NCBI RefSeq assembly: GCF_003049665.1 | Contig: NZ_PYWM01000017.1 | Coordinates: forward strand, 1 to 64,000 | Reading direction: 5' to 3' | DNA length: 64,000 nucleotides | From: Lysinibacillus mangiferihumi | GTDB lineage: Bacteria > Bacillota > Bacilli > Bacillales_A > Planococcaceae | Part shown: positions 18,130 through 29,197 of the stretch, piece by piece | Position numbering within the stretch: the stretch's first letter is position 1 | Layout of the letters: the number at the start of each line of letters is the position of its first letter | Position numbers and translations under genes: made by a program | The notes under the pieces: model-generated | The model's database searches: none | What the model was told of the DNA's origin: nothing | Seen by the model: the letters and a program-made list of their open reading frames with translations, nothing else

Positions 18130-20952
18130 TTATTTAACTTTAACCGTTTCAGCCACTGCTTCTTCAATGACAGCAGACTGAGCTGCTTTATGAGAATCTG
18201 CATCGCCTTCTGAAGTTGAGCTCATTGCAGGACGACCTACATAACGAAGCTTTTTACCTTCAGATAGCTCATATAATGTTTCTAATGCGTAATTCCAAGC
18301 ACCTTGGTTTTTAGGTTCTTCTTGCACCCATGCAATTTCTTTTACATTTGGATACTTAGCAATAATATCAGCTACTTGCGCTGTTGGGAATGGGTAAAGT
18401 TGTTCTACACGCACAATGTGTAAGTGATCGAATCCTTCTCCATCTTTTACGCGGTCTGCTAAGTCGATCATTACTTTACCAGTACCTAATACAATACGCT
18501 CAACAGATTCCGTTTTTGTACCTAATCCTGGTTGCTCAATTACTTCTTGGAATGAACCATCTGCTAATTGCTCAGCACTTGCTGCAGCTAATGGATGACG
18601 AAGTAAAGATTTTGGTGATACAACAACTAGTGGGCGTACACCCTCTGTTTCTAACATTGCTGCTTGACGGCGTAATAAGTGGTAGTAGTTACCTGCATTC
18701 GAGCAGTTCGCAACAAACCAGTTATTTTCTGCTGACATTTGTAAATAACGTTCCATACGACTTGAAGAGTGTTCAGGACCTTGACCTTCATAACCATGTG
18801 GTAAAAGGATGACAAAGCCTGATTTTTGACCCCATTTAGAACGTGCACCTGAAATGAAGTTATCAAACATCACCTGTGCCATGTTTGCAAAGTCACCAAA
18901 TTGTGCTTCCCAAACAGATAAAACATTGCCTTTTTCTAGATTGTAACCGTATTCAAAGCCTACAACTCCAGCTTCAGTTAATGGAGAGTTGTGAACTGTA
19001 AATGAAGCATTTGCACCTGAAATATGGTGAAGTGGTGTAAATACATTGCCGTTATTTTTGTCATGTAACACTAAATGACGTTGTGAGAATGTACCACGTT
19101 GCGCATCTTGACCAGTAAAACGAACAGGTGTGCCATCTTGAATAATTGTTGCATATGCTAATGTTTCAGCATGACCCCAGTCAATTTTAGCAGAAGTAAA
19201 TGCATCGCGACGTTTTTCTAAAATTTTACCTAATTTCTTTTGTGGCTCGAAGTTTTGTTCAAACACTAAAAGTTCTTCGTTTATTGTTTGTAAACGTTCA
19301 GCACCTACTGCTGTATCAATTTGTGGGAATTCAATTTTTAATTCTTCTGGCATCTCTATCTGTTTATGTTCATCTTTAGCTGCCATTTCTTTTACGTGAT
19401 CGTAAGCCACTTGCATTTCAGCATAGATTGCTGAATCAAGTGCTGCTACTTCATCAGCAGTAACTAGACCTTCTGACACTAATTGCGCACCATACAATGT
19501 ACGAATTGTATCATGTTTTGCAACAAGTTTATATGTTTCTGGATTTGTTACAGTTGGGTCATCTGTTTCATTGTGACCATGTCGACGGTAACCAATTAAG
19601 TCAACAATAATATCTTTACCGAATTTTTGACGATAGTGAGCTGCAAAACGACCTACTTGTGCTACAGCTTCTGGGCTATCTGCATTAACATGTACAACTG
19701 GTACTTCGTAACCTTTTGCTGGGTCAGAAGAATAAACAGATGAACGTGAGTCTTGTAGTTCCGTAGTGAAACCAATCATATTGTTCGCAATGATATGAAT
19801 TGTACCACCAGTTGAGAAACCTTCAGTTTTAGAATAGTTTAACACTTCTGTTACAATCCCTTGACCTGGGAATGCAGCGTCACCATGCACAAGGATACCT
19901 AGTCCTTTTGCTGGATTATGCACAGCTTGCCCTGGCTTAGATGTATCATCTTGTGCTGCACGAGTAGAACCTAATACTACCGGGTTTCCAACTTCTAAGT
20001 GTGAAGGGTTATACGCTAGTTTGACATTCATACCTGATTCACGTGTATAGGAAGCACCCATGTGGTATTTCACATCACCAGTCCAACCTTTTGTAATTTC
20101 AAGTCGACCGTGATCTGGCATAAATAAGTCGTTTGAAACATGTGCAAAGTCAGAGAACATCATGTCATATGGCTTATTTAAAATATGTGTTAGCACATTT
20201 AGACGACCACGGTGTGCCATACCAATACGAACATTTTCTACTTTGTTCGCTTCTACTGTTTTTAAAATTTCATCAAAAAGGACGATTTGAGTATCTAAAC
20301 CTTCACCTGAGAAACGTTTTTGACCAACAAATGTTTTGTGAATAAATTTCTCAAAGTTTTCAACACGTGTTAAACGGTCTAATAACGCTTTTTTCTCATC
20401 TGAAGATAGTGCTTGTTTTAAAGAACCAGATTCAATTTGAGTTTGAATCCAATCACGTTCTTCAGTTACGACAACATGCCCATATTCAAAAGCTATTTTA
20501 TCTGTATAAACAGATTTTAAATAATCAATTGCATCCTTACCATTTTTCACGCCCGCTGGCACATCTTTGAAGAAGATAGCAGCAGGAATTTCTGCTAAAT
20601 CCGCAGGACTTAAGTTGAACGCACTTTCTTCAATTTGCGCTGTTTGAAGTGCACGATTTTTTAAAGGATAAATATCTGCTGCTAAATGTCCTTGTGAACG
20701 AATTGCATCAGCTAATTTAACAGCTGCCAATACCTTTTTATAATCGCCAGCAGGAGCTGCTGAACCACTTACTACAGCTACATCACCTTCTACTACGACT
20801 GGTGCACCAAATTGTTGGAATAATGATACTAACTCCGGTTCTACTTCTTCAGGAGACTGTAAGAATAAGTCGTATTGCTCCATCACATATCCTAAGTTAG
20901 GACCAGAGAAAGCTGACCATGGAGAACTTACAGTTGTAACGTTGTTCGACAT
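18130..20952 (-). CDS. odhA: 2-oxoglutarate dehydrogenase E1
   Basis: A 940-residue thiamine-diphosphate enzyme that decarboxylates 2-oxoglutarate. The N-terminus has the short E1o docking helix (GPNLGYVMEQYDLFLQ), then the ThDP module with GMAHRGRLNVL, HGDAAFPGQG and YRRHGHNETDDP, and the C-terminal pyrimidine-binding and transketolase-like regions (FGDFANMAQV, GYEGQGPEHSSSR). The start at 20952 (MSNNVTT) follows GGAGGTCATTTTTC; the longer frame to 20991 begins within the leader. First gene of odhAB. Confidence 0.96.
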   Translation of the reverse strand: MSNNVTTVSSPWSAFSGPNLGYVMEQYDLFLQSPEEVEPELVSLFQQFGAPVVVEGDVAVVSGSAAPAGDYKKVLAAVKLADAIRSQGHLAADIYPLKNRALQTAQIEESAFNLSPADLAEIPAAIFFKDVPAGVKNGKDAIDYLKSVYTDKIAFEYGHVVVTEERDWIQTQIESGSLKQALSSDEKKALLDRLTRVENFEKFIHKTFVGQKRFSGEGLDTQIVLFDEILKTVEANKVENVRIGMAHRGRLNVLTHILNKPYDMMFSDFAHVSNDLFMPDHGRLEITKGWTGDVKYHMGASYTRESGMNVKLAYNPSHLEVGNPVVLGSTRAAQDDTSKPGQAVHNPAKGLGILVHGDAAFPGQGIVTEVLNYSKTEGFSTGGTIHIIANNMIGFTTELQDSRSSVYSSDPAKGYEVPVVHVNADSPEAVAQVGRFAAHYRQKFGKDIIVDLIGYRRHGHNETDDPTVTNPETYKLVAKHDTIRTLYGAQLVSEGLVTADEVAALDSAIYAEMQVAYDHVKEMAAKDEHKQIEMPEELKIEFPQIDTAVGAERLQTINEELLVFEQNFEPQKKLGKILEKRRDAFTSAKIDWGHAETLAYATIIQDGTPVRFTGQDAQRGTFSQRHLVLHDKNNGNVFTPLHHISGANASFTVHNSPLTEAGVVGFEYGYNLEKGNVLSVWEAQFGDFANMAQVMFDNFISGARSKWGQKSGFVILLPHGYEGQGPEHSSSRMERYLQMSAENNWFVANCSNAGNYYHLLRRQAAMLETEGVRPLVVVSPKSLLRHPLAAASAEQLADGSFQEVIEQPGLGTKTESVERIVLGTGKVMIDLADRVKDGEGFDHLHIVRVEQLYPFPTAQVADIIAKYPNVKEIAWVQEEPKNQGAWNYALETLYELSEGKKLRYVGRPAMSSTSEGDADSHKAAQSAVIEEAVAETVKVK

Positions 20953-21184
20953 GAAAAATGACCTCCAAATTTTGCCTATCGGCAGTTCCATTAATTAAAT
21001 TACAATTAATTATATAATATTTTCCCGCTCATTAAAAGGATGTTTGACACAACTTATCCATAATTTAAAGAACGTTTTTTCCATCTCAATCTTACTACTC
21101 TTCACAGAAAATACAACTCTTTTTAGCAAATTAAGCAATTTTTTTCTCGAAGGCTAAAATTCTTAAATAAAGCGTGTATTTTTC

Positions 21185-22570
21185 TTAATATTTTAGCGGT
21201 ATCTTCAGCAAGAAAACGGTTCCAACATTTACTTCACTCTTGACTTCTATTGAAGCATTATATTTTTCAAGTAACATTTTAGAAATACTTAGCCCTAAGC
21301 CCGTACCGCCAATTTGACGATTTCTCGCTTCATCTACACGGTAAAAACGATCAAAAATATAGGGAAGGTTTTTTTCAGCTATTCCAATCCCATTATCTGT
21401 TATTTGAAATTCCACTTTTTCATCCTTCATTAAAAGGGAAATATTTACTTCTGGAACTTTTTCACAATAACGAATGGCATTTTCTACTATATTGCGAATT
21501 ACTTGAGCAAGAGCATTAGGTGTTATAAAGACCGCCCCTATTTCACCATTTTTCGACAGCGTAATAGTTGCATTCGGGTACAATTTCGCCATTTCACTTA
21601 TGACACCTTCAATGACTGCTACCGGATTTGCTTCACTCGTGTCATCTTTCTCTTCACGTCGTGCGAGTTCAAGCAACTCTTCAATCATTTTTCGCATCCT
21701 AGTAATTTCCGTTAATGATGTATCTATCGATTCTTCTAGAATCACTGGATCATCCTTACCCCACCGCTTCAGTAGTGAGAGATGGCCTTCAATTGCTTGA
21801 ATAGGTGTCCGCAGTTCGTGAGAAGCATCGGCAACAAATTGCTGCTGTTGAGCAAATGATATTTGTAGCTCATTCATCATTGCATTGTACATTTTCAATA
21901 AGTCACCAATTTCATCTTGTGATGAGTAGGATAGCTGTATTGGTTCATTAAAACCTTGGTCCATGACCGTTTTCATTGATGCACGCAATGCATGAAGTGG
22001 CTTCGTTAAATAATTCGCTAAATAATACCCAATGGAACCTGAAAGGAACAATGCACCGACTCCTGCAATAAGCATGGCGGTCAACAAATAACGCATTAAG
22101 GATTCAAAACGTGTTAACGGATGAATCACTTGAATATATACTTGAAAAAAACCGAGCTTTATTGGCTCGTTTACGACATATGCCTCTTTTTTATCAATGG
22201 TCATTTGCACAATTTTCTGCATCTGAGAAAGAGGTGCAGCTTGGGAAGCATTATTAATTCGCAAAATCTCAATACCATCATTATTATATAATCTAACAGT
22301 TTGCTCGCGATCAACAATCGATTTTAACAATCCTGTATTTTGCTGGATTTGTTGGATAGATATATTGGGCCCTTGTGATTCTAAAAATGAAGCGACATCA
22401 TCTCTTGTTCGTTTCACTTTACTAACTTCATCATTTAGTAGCCAAGTATGCAGTGAAACATAGACGACGATACAAATTATAGCGTAGCTAATAAAAATGA
22501 CCGCACTCGATGTCAACATCCACTTTCTTTGCAAAGAAAGATTGCTGAAATAGGCATTTATTTTGTTCAT
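21185..22570 (-). CDS. Sensor histidine kinase, ArlS/YkoH-like
   Basis: A 461-residue membrane kinase: helix 1 (about 16-38), extracytoplasmic sensor of about 115 residues, helix 2 (about 162-185), HAMP, then the H box [16 protein letters not shown] with the phospho-accepting His, N box [13 protein letters not shown] boxes [20 protein letters not shown] and GGTGLGLSI. Starts inside the end of the response-regulator gene (4-base overlap), so the pair is cotranslated. The stimulus is unknown. Confidence 0.93.
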   Translation of the reverse strand: MNKINAYFSNLSLQRKWMLTSSAVIFISYAIICIVVYVSLHTWLLNDEVSKVKRTRDDVASFLESQGPNISIQQIQQNTGLLKSIVDREQTVRLYNNDGIEILRINNASQAAPLSQMQKIVQMTIDKKEAYVVNEPIKLGFFQVYIQVIHPLTRFESLMRYLLTAMLIAGVGALFLSGSIGYYLANYLTKPLHALRASMKTVMDQGFNEPIQLSYSSQDEIGDLLKMYNAMMNELQISFAQQQQFVADASHELRTPIQAIEGHLSLLKRWGKDDPVILEESIDTSLTEITRMRKMIEELLELARREEKDDTSEANPVAVIEGVISEMAKLYPNATITLSKNGEIGAVFITPNALAQVIRNIVENAIRYCEKVPEVNISLLMKDEKVEFQITDNGIGIAEKNLPYIFDRFYRVDEARNRQIGGTGLGLSISKMLLEKYNASIEVKSEVNVGTVFLLKIPLKY

Positions 22571-23244
22571 TCACGCATCACGTATCCTACCCCACGTACG
22601 GTTTCGATATAGGCATTTAAATCACCAGGTAGTTTTGTCCTTAGATGACGGATGTATACATCCACAACATTAGTCTCAATATCTGCATCATAACCCCAGA
22701 CGGAAGTTAATATAAGCTCTCTTGTACATACGCGGTTTTTATGTTCTATTAATAACTTCAACAAATCATATTCGGTTTTTGTAAGATCCAGTCTTTGACC
22801 TTGCACCAATACCTCATATGCATCAATATCGATTTCAATATCTCGAAAACGTAATGTATGACCCACCATTTTTTCATTAGGCTCCACACGGCGTAAAATG
22901 GTACGTATACGTGCCAGTAATTCTTCAATGGCAAAAGGCTTCACGATGTAATCATCGGCTCCTGCGTCTAAACCTGCAACTCGATCCATCACTGCATCTC
23001 TGGCAGTAAGTAAAATAATAGGTACTTGAGACTGCGTACGAACGCGGCGACAAATCTCAATTCCATTAATACCCGGCAGCATGACATCTAATAATAGAAC
23101 ATCATAGTTTTCTGTTGTGGCAAGTGCAAGCCCTTCCCGCCCATCAAAGGCTACGGTCACATCATAGCTTTCATGCTGTAACTCCAGTTCAACAAAACGA
23201 GCAATATGTTTTTCATCTTCTACCAATAGTATTTTTTTAGGCAT
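22567..23244 (-). CDS. OmpR-family response regulator, ArlR/YkoG-like
   Basis: A 225-residue regulator. Receiver domain 1-120 with acidic pocket (LVEDEKH), phospho-acceptor Asp in LLLDVMLPG, Thr in LLTA and Lys in [15 protein letters not shown]; winged-helix DNA-binding domain 130-225 with [12 protein letters not shown] and [13 protein letters not shown]. It most resembles ArlR, which in staphylococci controls adhesion and virulence genes; targets here are unknown. Confidence 0.93.
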   Translation of the reverse strand: MPKKILLVEDEKHIARFVELELQHESYDVTVAFDGREGLALATTENYDVLLLDVMLPGINGIEICRRVRTQSQVPIILLTARDAVMDRVAGLDAGADDYIVKPFAIEELLARIRTILRRVEPNEKMVGHTLRFRDIEIDIDAYEVLVQGQRLDLTKTEYDLLKLLIEHKNRVCTRELILTSVWGYDADIETNVVDVYIRHLRTKLPGDLNAYIETVRGVGYVMRE

Positions 23245-23342
23245 CTAATCACCTTCTATTTCAATCTAATAACTTCTTTTCTAGCATAACATCATTTAAA
23301 AAGCCTGTACCACAAGTAAATACTCGTTTGTACAGACTTATT

Positions 23343-25370
23343 TTAAAGTGGGCCAGTTATAAATAAATTATTTTTCCCACTTTCCTTTGCTTTATATAAT
23401 GCTTGGTCTGCTAAATCCATTAGCTCCTCTAATGTAGTTGCATGGTCTGGATAATAGGCAATTCCTATAGATGCAGTAGGTGCAAAGAAATGATTTTCGA
23501 TTGTCCAACCTTTTTTTAATTCATTGCGAATACGGTTAATGATATGCATCATTTGACCTTGCCTTGCTTCAGGTTTACGCGTTAAACCTGTTAAAATAAT
23601 GATAAATTCGTCCCCACCCATTCGAATAACAAGATCGTGACTACGGACAGATGTTATTAACACATTACCAAATTTGCGGATAAAATCATCCCCCATATCA
23701 TGTCCGAATTGATCATTTACATCTTTAAAGTCATCTCCATCAATATATAACATGGCAATACATGCGTTTTTTGCATGTGCGTCCATCAGTATTTTGGGAA
23801 ATTCCTTTGTTAGATACCTTCGATTCGGTAGCTGCGTTAAACTATCATGATAAGCAAGATAAAGTAAATCATTTTCTCGTTCTTTACGATGGGTAATTTC
23901 ACGTGAAACCATAATAATTTGTGAAATCGTTTCGCGTTCTGTATCATGAACGACCGTTACATTTCCTTCTGTCCAAACAGGTGTACCATCTTTCGCTTGA
24001 AGCAATAGCTCAAACTGTGTATCAGTCTTCTCTGTAAAATCATTTAGAAACTCTTGCCACGCTGGTTTACTTGGTTCATCAATAATATCACTGTAAAACT
24101 GACCTTGTAATTCAACAATTGCGTAACCTAAATACATTCTGTAAGACGGTGAGGCATAAATAATGATGCCATCTTCATTTAAGATGACAATTAAATCATT
24201 TGTATTTTCAGTAATCAATCGGAATGTCCGTTCAATATTTTTTAATTCCGTTAACATTCTTTTCTTGTCCGTAATATCATAGTTAATGGATAAATATTGC
24301 TCCACTTGGCCAAATTCATTTTTCAAGGGCACAATAGCAGCCTCTACCCAATAGTCTGCATGATATTTTGTGCGGTAGCACAGCTCACCTCGCCACACCT
24401 CTCCTAATGCCAGGGTTTCATTGATTGCTTGAAACACGCTTTTTTTATTATTACGGGGTTCAATAAGGTCATAAGGATGGCCTAGTAATTCACTGGCTGT
24501 AAATCCCGAAGCATTTAAAAATAAATCATTTACTTCCACGATTTTCCCTTCGATATCTAAAATAGCGATGGAAGTGGCAGAATTTAAAGCTGCCTTGTAC
24601 ACTTCAAGGCCATGAGATGTTGAACGCAATGCGGCCTGTTGTTCTGTAAATTGCGTAAAATCTTGCATGATTAAGAAAATAGCAAAGGAATTGTCTCCTT
24701 GCATTACTGGTGACATTGATACTAAATACATGCGCTCCTGTTTATCCAACGTATGTAATTTAATAAGCTTCTCTGCAATATTTTCGCCCATTGCTGCTCT
24801 TTGTAAATAGTTTTGTATTTTTTCTATTTCCTCTTTTGGAATGATGGGCAAATCGATAAATGGCTGATGTTTCACCATATCGTTATCCAAATCAAAATCT
24901 TCCATGAAGCTTGTATTTACTTCAAATATAGTACCTTCAGCAGATAAAATAACGGTTGAAAAAAAAGCGTGGTCAAAAATAGACCGCATAAATAAAAACT
25001 TATCTTCAACACTTCTGTCATATAAGATTTCTTTTGTAATAGCTAAAATATAGTATTCATTTCCGTCTTTAATCGGGCGGACAGATGTCTCATATTTTCG
25101 CACTTCTGATTCAACATAGGCATAATCGACATAATCGACCTGCTGATGTTGGGCGATTGCTCGATGATAATTTTCTTGAATAATGACAAAATTCCGACTA
25201 GAAGTAACAGCAGATAGCATTTTTCCAATGGCGTTATTGGATAACAGTGCTTGGGCAGCTTGATTTAAGCGAATATATTGATAATCGTCTCCAACTCTTT
25301 TCATTAAATAGACGAAATCTTCTCCAATAAATAGTTGATTGAATAGTTTTTCGCTTAAAAGATATTCCAT
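23343..25370 (-). CDS. Multi-PAS diguanylate cyclase
   Basis: A 675-residue cytoplasmic protein with about four PAS modules (residues 1-500; clear PAS openings at DHAFFSTVILSAEGTIFEVN, AALNSATSIAILDIEGKIVEVN and LITENTNDLIVILNEDGIIIY) followed by a GGDEF domain (510-675). The active site GGDEF is intact and is preceded by RSHD with five residues between, a proper RxxD inhibitory site, so it should make cyclic di-GMP under product inhibition. No EAL domain. The start at 25370 follows GGGGAGTGACATC. Confidence 0.9.
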   Translation of the reverse strand: MEYLLSEKLFNQLFIGEDFVYLMKRVGDDYQYIRLNQAAQALLSNNAIGKMLSAVTSSRNFVIIQENYHRAIAQHQQVDYVDYAYVESEVRKYETSVRPIKDGNEYYILAITKEILYDRSVEDKFLFMRSIFDHAFFSTVILSAEGTIFEVNTSFMEDFDLDNDMVKHQPFIDLPIIPKEEIEKIQNYLQRAAMGENIAEKLIKLHTLDKQERMYLVSMSPVMQGDNSFAIFLIMQDFTQFTEQQAALRSTSHGLEVYKAALNSATSIAILDIEGKIVEVNDLFLNASGFTASELLGHPYDLIEPRNNKKSVFQAINETLALGEVWRGELCYRTKYHADYWVEAAIVPLKNEFGQVEQYLSINYDITDKKRMLTELKNIERTFRLITENTNDLIVILNEDGIIIYASPSYRMYLGYAIVELQGQFYSDIIDEPSKPAWQEFLNDFTEKTDTQFELLLQAKDGTPVWTEGNVTVVHDTERETISQIIMVSREITHRKERENDLLYLAYHDSLTQLPNRRYLTKEFPKILMDAHAKNACIAMLYIDGDDFKDVNDQFGHDMGDDFIRKFGNVLITSVRSHDLVIRMGGDEFIIILTGLTRKPEARQGQMMHIINRIRNELKKGWTIENHFFAPTASIGIAYYPDHATTLEELMDLADQALYKAKESGKNNLFITGPL

Positions 25371-25385
25371 GATGTCACTCCCCAT

Positions 25386-25919
25386 TATAAAGTCACATAT
25401 ATATAAATTCGTTATAAATGTATTTATTTATAAAATAAAAATTACACTAGTATTATAACATATTTACAATCATTTAACTTTGTTGAATTACGAAAGATTC
25501 TATCCTTTTTCGAGTAAAATTTGATAATATTTCACTTTTTACAAGGCAAAACGATACTAAGGAAATACTTTTTTCGTCATTTTTATGAAACATATAACTG
25601 TAATAGACTTTATAATTATATATAACAAAAGTAGGGAAATGATATTTTTCGCTATTTTTTCTGAATTAACTGACAATTAAACTTAATTTTCGTTTAAAAG
25701 AGCAAAATGATTGCACCAAGCAGTAGACTTGTTATATTATATTAATAAAACTAGCCATTTTTCGGTATGGTCGCAAAATCAGTAAGACAGCGGGAGATTA
25801 TGGATTTCATAGTTATAACGTCTAGTTCTTTGGGTTTTTAATTCCAGTACGAATTTTAGTTTTATTCTTTATGCTTTAACGGAATTGTTTTAACTACCCT
25901 TGCAAAGGAGGCGTTTCGT
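25386..25919. other. Gene-free 530-base intergenic region
   Basis: Very AT-rich in its first two thirds. The last 170 bases (about 25750-25919) are less AT-biased and contain GGTATGGTCGCAAAATC and GACAGCGGGAGATT upstream of the acetyltransferase. I could not match this to any riboswitch class I know; it may be a structured leader. Confidence 0.4.
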
Positions 25920-26468
25920 ATGCTTAAACATCGAGACCTACATGAATGTACAGAGCTTTATGAGCTATTATCGCATCCATCTGTTTTTCCTTTCGTTCGC
26001 CAAAAGGCACAATCTGCGGACGAATACTGGTTTATGACCAAGCAACTAATCGAAGAAGAAGCGAGAGGGCTCGCTATCTCCAGGACAATAACTGATGATT
26101 GGGGTCAACCGATTGGCACCATTAGCATTCATGATGTGGAAGACGGTGCTGGCTTCCTCGGAACGTGGATAGGACTCCCCTATCAAGGGCAAGGTTACAA
26201 CCAAAAAGCAAAAATGCTCTTCTTAAATGAATTATTTTTTGATTATAATTTCCATACGGTTTTCCTCCGTATACGAGTAGAAAATAGTAAATCACAGCGT
26301 GCCGCTTTAAAGTTGCCTTATGTTGTAAGTGCAAATGATAGTCACCCAACATTACTAGCACAAGTTAACAGCGGAGAAGCACAATTTAATCTATATAAAA
26401 TACCACGTGACTTGTTCTACTTAACAACTGCCAATCAAACGCAAGAAGGCGAAGAACAAGCAATGTAA
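25920..26468 (+). CDS. GNAT family N-acetyltransferase
   Basis: A 182-residue protein of the RimJ/RimL-like GNAT type. Visible are the substrate-side helices (residues 1-50), the strand with WGQPIGTISIHD, the acetyl-CoA loop GLPYQGQGYNQKAK and the strand FLRIRVENSKSQRAALKL of the fold. AAAGGAGG precedes the start by 8 bases. Likely acetylates a small molecule or a protein N-terminus; substrate unknown. Confidence 0.85.
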   Translation: MLKHRDLHECTELYELLSHPSVFPFVRQKAQSADEYWFMTKQLIEEEARGLAISRTITDDWGQPIGTISIHDVEDGAGFLGTWIGLPYQGQGYNQKAKMLFLNELFFDYNFHTVFLRIRVENSKSQRAALKLPYVVSANDSHPTLLAQVNSGEAQFNLYKIPRDLFYLTTANQTQEGEEQAM

Positions 26469-26477
26469 TGACCCATT

Positions 26478-26527
26478 TAAAAAAGCTATGTGCACTGTTT
26501 ATTATAACAGTACACATAGCTTTTTAT
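26478..26527 (+). terminator. Convergent terminator
   Basis: A long, almost perfect stem AAAGCTATGTGCACTGTT / AACAGTACACATAGCTTT flanked by A-run and T-run serves the acetyltransferase and the convergent MurG-like gene. Confidence 0.85.
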
Positions 26528-27600
26528 TTTTTATATTGCAATATTAACTTCGCCATCTCGTTTGGCGTTTTAGGTCTTTGTGTCTTTTCCATCGCTGGTA
26601 TGATTTCTGATTTACGCGCTGTTAACGTATAAACTGATTTCATAAATGTTTCTTTTGTTAGTTCTTCCTCTTGTAAAACTTCAGCGTACCCTTGCTTTTT
26701 AAATAACTTTGCATTTAAAATTTGATCGCCACGACTTTTTTGTGCAGATAGAGGAATTAATAGCATTGGCTTATGCAGGGCTAAAAATTCAAATATAGAG
26801 TTAGACCCTGCACGAGAAACAACAAAATCTGCTGCATGCAGTAAATCCGATAATTCCGTCGTAACATAGTCAAACTGTTTATAGCCTTTCATTGACTCTA
26901 AGCTGTCGTCTTTATTCCCTTTTCCACATAGATGTATTACTTGAAATGTTTGAAGTAATTCAGGTAAATTATGGCGTAATGCGTCATTTAACACAACCGA
27001 ACCAAGACTTCCCCCCATCACTAAAAGAACAGGTTTTGACGCCGTAAAGCCACAGAAAGCAAGGCCTTTTGCTTTATTACCATTAAATAATTCTTGACGA
27101 ATAATGGAACCTGTACAAGTAGCCTTTTCCTTTGGCAAGTGCTGAAGCGTCTCTTCAAAAATAGTGAAGATATGCGAAGCAAATGGAAGTGCAATTTTAT
27201 TAGCTAAGCCAGGAGTTACATCGGATTCATGTATGACAACCGGTACGCCTGCCACTTTAGCTGCCATCACGACAGGTACAGAGACAAAACCACCTTTTGA
27301 AAAAATAACCTCTGGCTTTACTTTCTTTATAATGCGAAATGCTTGCATAATGCCAGCAAGTACTTTAAAAGGATCCGTAAAGTTTTTCATAGAGAAATAA
27401 CGACGCAATTTCCCGCTAGCAATCCCATAGAACGGGACTTTAGGAAATGCCTCGCCAATTAATTCTTTTTCAATACCTTGCTCTGAACCAATATAGTGGA
27501 CATCGTAACCTAGTTCAAGTAAAGAAGGTAATATCGCTTGATTAAGTGATACATGGCCTGCTGTCCCACCACCGGTTAAAATGATTGTTTGTTGTTTCAC
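26524..27600 (-). CDS. MurG-like UDP-GlcNAc transferase (second copy type)
   Basis: A 358-residue GT28 glycosyltransferase resembling MurG, which adds GlcNAc to lipid I. Seen are the N-terminal GGGTAGH loop, [29 protein letters not shown], the second-domain GGSLGS loop and [23 protein letters not shown]. It stands alone, away from a division and cell-wall cluster, as do the MurG paralogues of Bacillus cereus group genomes. The start is GTG at 27600, 7 bases after TAGGAG. Confidence 0.82.
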   Translation of the reverse strand: MKQQTIILTGGGTAGHVSLNQAILPSLLELGYDVHYIGSEQGIEKELIGEAFPKVPFYGIASGKLRRYFSMKNFTDPFKVLAGIMQAFRIIKKVKPEVIFSKGGFVSVPVVMAAKVAGVPVVIHESDVTPGLANKIALPFASHIFTIFEETLQHLPKEKATCTGSIIRQELFNGNKAKGLAFCGFTASKPVLLVMGGSLGSVVLNDALRHNLPELLQTFQVIHLCGKGNKDDSLESMKGYKQFDYVTTELSDLLHAADFVVSRAGSNSIFEFLALHKPMLLIPLSAQKSRGDQILNAKLFKKQGYAEVLQEEELTKETFMKSVYTLTARKSEIIPAMEKTQRPKTPNEMAKLILQYKK

Positions 27601-27772
27601 GTAAATTCTCCTATTCCTTAAAAGCCATTGTAGCAAACGCCACTTTTGTTTACAGTCTTTTATTTTACTATATGCGAAAGAAAAGATATAGATGAAGCTT
27701 TAATTTTTCATCATATTATGTTTACTATATGCTATACTAATTCATCATGCTTATAAAAGGAAGTTACTCACT

Positions 27773-29119
27773 ATGTATAAAACGACAACGTTAAAGCAAA
27801 AGTATTCACTCATTTTAAAAATCATTGTACCTATTCTAATTACCCAAGTAGCCATTTATCTCATTTCTTTTTTCGACATTTTAATGTCTAGCCGCTACGG
27901 TACTTCTGATTTGGCAGGAGTCTCCATTGGGTCGTCCATTTGGATGCCTATCTATACTGGGCTTTCAGGTATATTATTAGCAATAACACCGATTGTCTCC
28001 CAGCTTGTTGGCGCAAAGAAAGAACAATTAGCAAAACAAGCAGTGCAGCAAGGCTTATATGTCGCACTTGTACTTTCTGCATGTATTTTTATCATATTAT
28101 TTATCGGGCTCGATTGGATACTGGGAAATATGCAATTAGACGCCGCTGTACATAACATTGCTAAATCTTATATTCATGCAATGTGCGCTGGTCTTATTCC
28201 ACTCTTTTTATTTTTTGTTCTACGTTGTTTTATCGATGCGTTAGGTCAAACACGAGTAACCATGATTATTACACTGCTAGGAACACCTATTAATATTTTC
28301 TTAAATTATATTTTCATTTTCGGAAAGTTCGGTGCACCTGAGCTTGGTGGTGTTGGTGCAGGTGTTGCGACAGCCATTACGTATTGGCTAATTTTCTTTA
28401 TTACGGTTTGGATTATTGCTAAACGCGTGCCTTTTGAACACTTTACTATTTTCCGTGAATGGCCAAAGTTACAATGGCTTAGCTGGAAAGAAATCTTAGT
28501 TATTGGTGTGCCAATCGGTATTTCCTTATTTGCGGAAACGAGTATTTTTTCTGCCGTCACAATGATGATGAGTAGCTTTAGCACAGAAATCATCGCTGCC
28601 CATCAAATCGCCATTAATTTTACGTCGTTGTTATATATGGTTCCTCTAAGTATTTCAATGGGTGTAACGATTTTAGTAGGTTTTGAAATTGGTGCGGGAC
28701 GTTTACGTGATGCGAAAATCTATAGCTATTTATGCGTTGCCACAGCTATTGTATTTAGTTTTTTTTCAGCTTGCCTTCTCTACTTACTTCGCGAACAAAT
28801 CGCTACAATGTATTCTGCCGATGAGCTGGTTTTAAAAAATGCGCAAGTCTTTTTAGTGTATGCTGCCATTTTCCAACTATCTGATTCTATTCAAGCACCT
28901 GTGCAAGGCGCATTACGAGGATACAAGGACGTGACCATCACATTTATCATGGCTATCATCTCGTATTGGATTATCGGATTGCCTACAGGTTATGTACTAG
29001 CTAACTATACTGATTTTGGTCCAGTTGGTTATTGGTTAGGGCTTGTAGCTGGTCTATCTGCAGGCGCTATTACCTTATTAATCCGTTTATTACGCGTACA
29101 AAGAAAATTTGCCCTATAA
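27773..29119 (+). CDS. MATE family efflux transporter
   Basis: A 448-residue protein with about 12 membrane helices in two six-helix bundles, the MATE pattern. Characteristic stretches are ISFFDILMSSRYGTSDLAGV in helix 1-2, the loop ITPIVSQLVGAKK, and PIGISLFAETSIFSAVTMM in the second half. It should export cationic drugs or metabolites by sodium or proton antiport. AAAGGAAG precedes the start. Substrate not predictable. Confidence 0.9.
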   Translation: MYKTTTLKQKYSLILKIIVPILITQVAIYLISFFDILMSSRYGTSDLAGVSIGSSIWMPIYTGLSGILLAITPIVSQLVGAKKEQLAKQAVQQGLYVALVLSACIFIILFIGLDWILGNMQLDAAVHNIAKSYIHAMCAGLIPLFLFFVLRCFIDALGQTRVTMIITLLGTPINIFLNYIFIFGKFGAPELGGVGAGVATAITYWLIFFITVWIIAKRVPFEHFTIFREWPKLQWLSWKEILVIGVPIGISLFAETSIFSAVTMMMSSFSTEIIAAHQIAINFTSLLYMVPLSISMGVTILVGFEIGAGRLRDAKIYSYLCVATAIVFSFFSACLLYLLREQIATMYSADELVLKNAQVFLVYAAIFQLSDSIQAPVQGALRGYKDVTITFIMAIISYWIIGLPTGYVLANYTDFGPVGYWLGLVAGLSAGAITLLIRLLRVQRKFAL

Positions 29120-29123
29120 TGAA

Positions 29124-29166
29124 AAAAGCGCAAAAATGGTGATACAACATCAACATTTTTGCGTTT
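29124..29166 (+). terminator. Convergent terminator
   Basis: GCGCAAAAATG pairs with CATTTTTGCG, A-run before and TTTTGTT after. Serves the MATE gene and, in reverse, the gerC-type gene. Confidence 0.75.
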
Positions 29167-29197
29167 TGTTAGTTAAACAATAGATGCAAGCTCTTTA

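Noticed and set aside
25755..25805. Possible cyclic-di-GMP riboswitch (GACGCAAA-like text) near the diguanylate cyclase
   Set aside because: GGTCGCAAAATC is only a partial match; the remaining conserved blocks of GEMM-I are absent.
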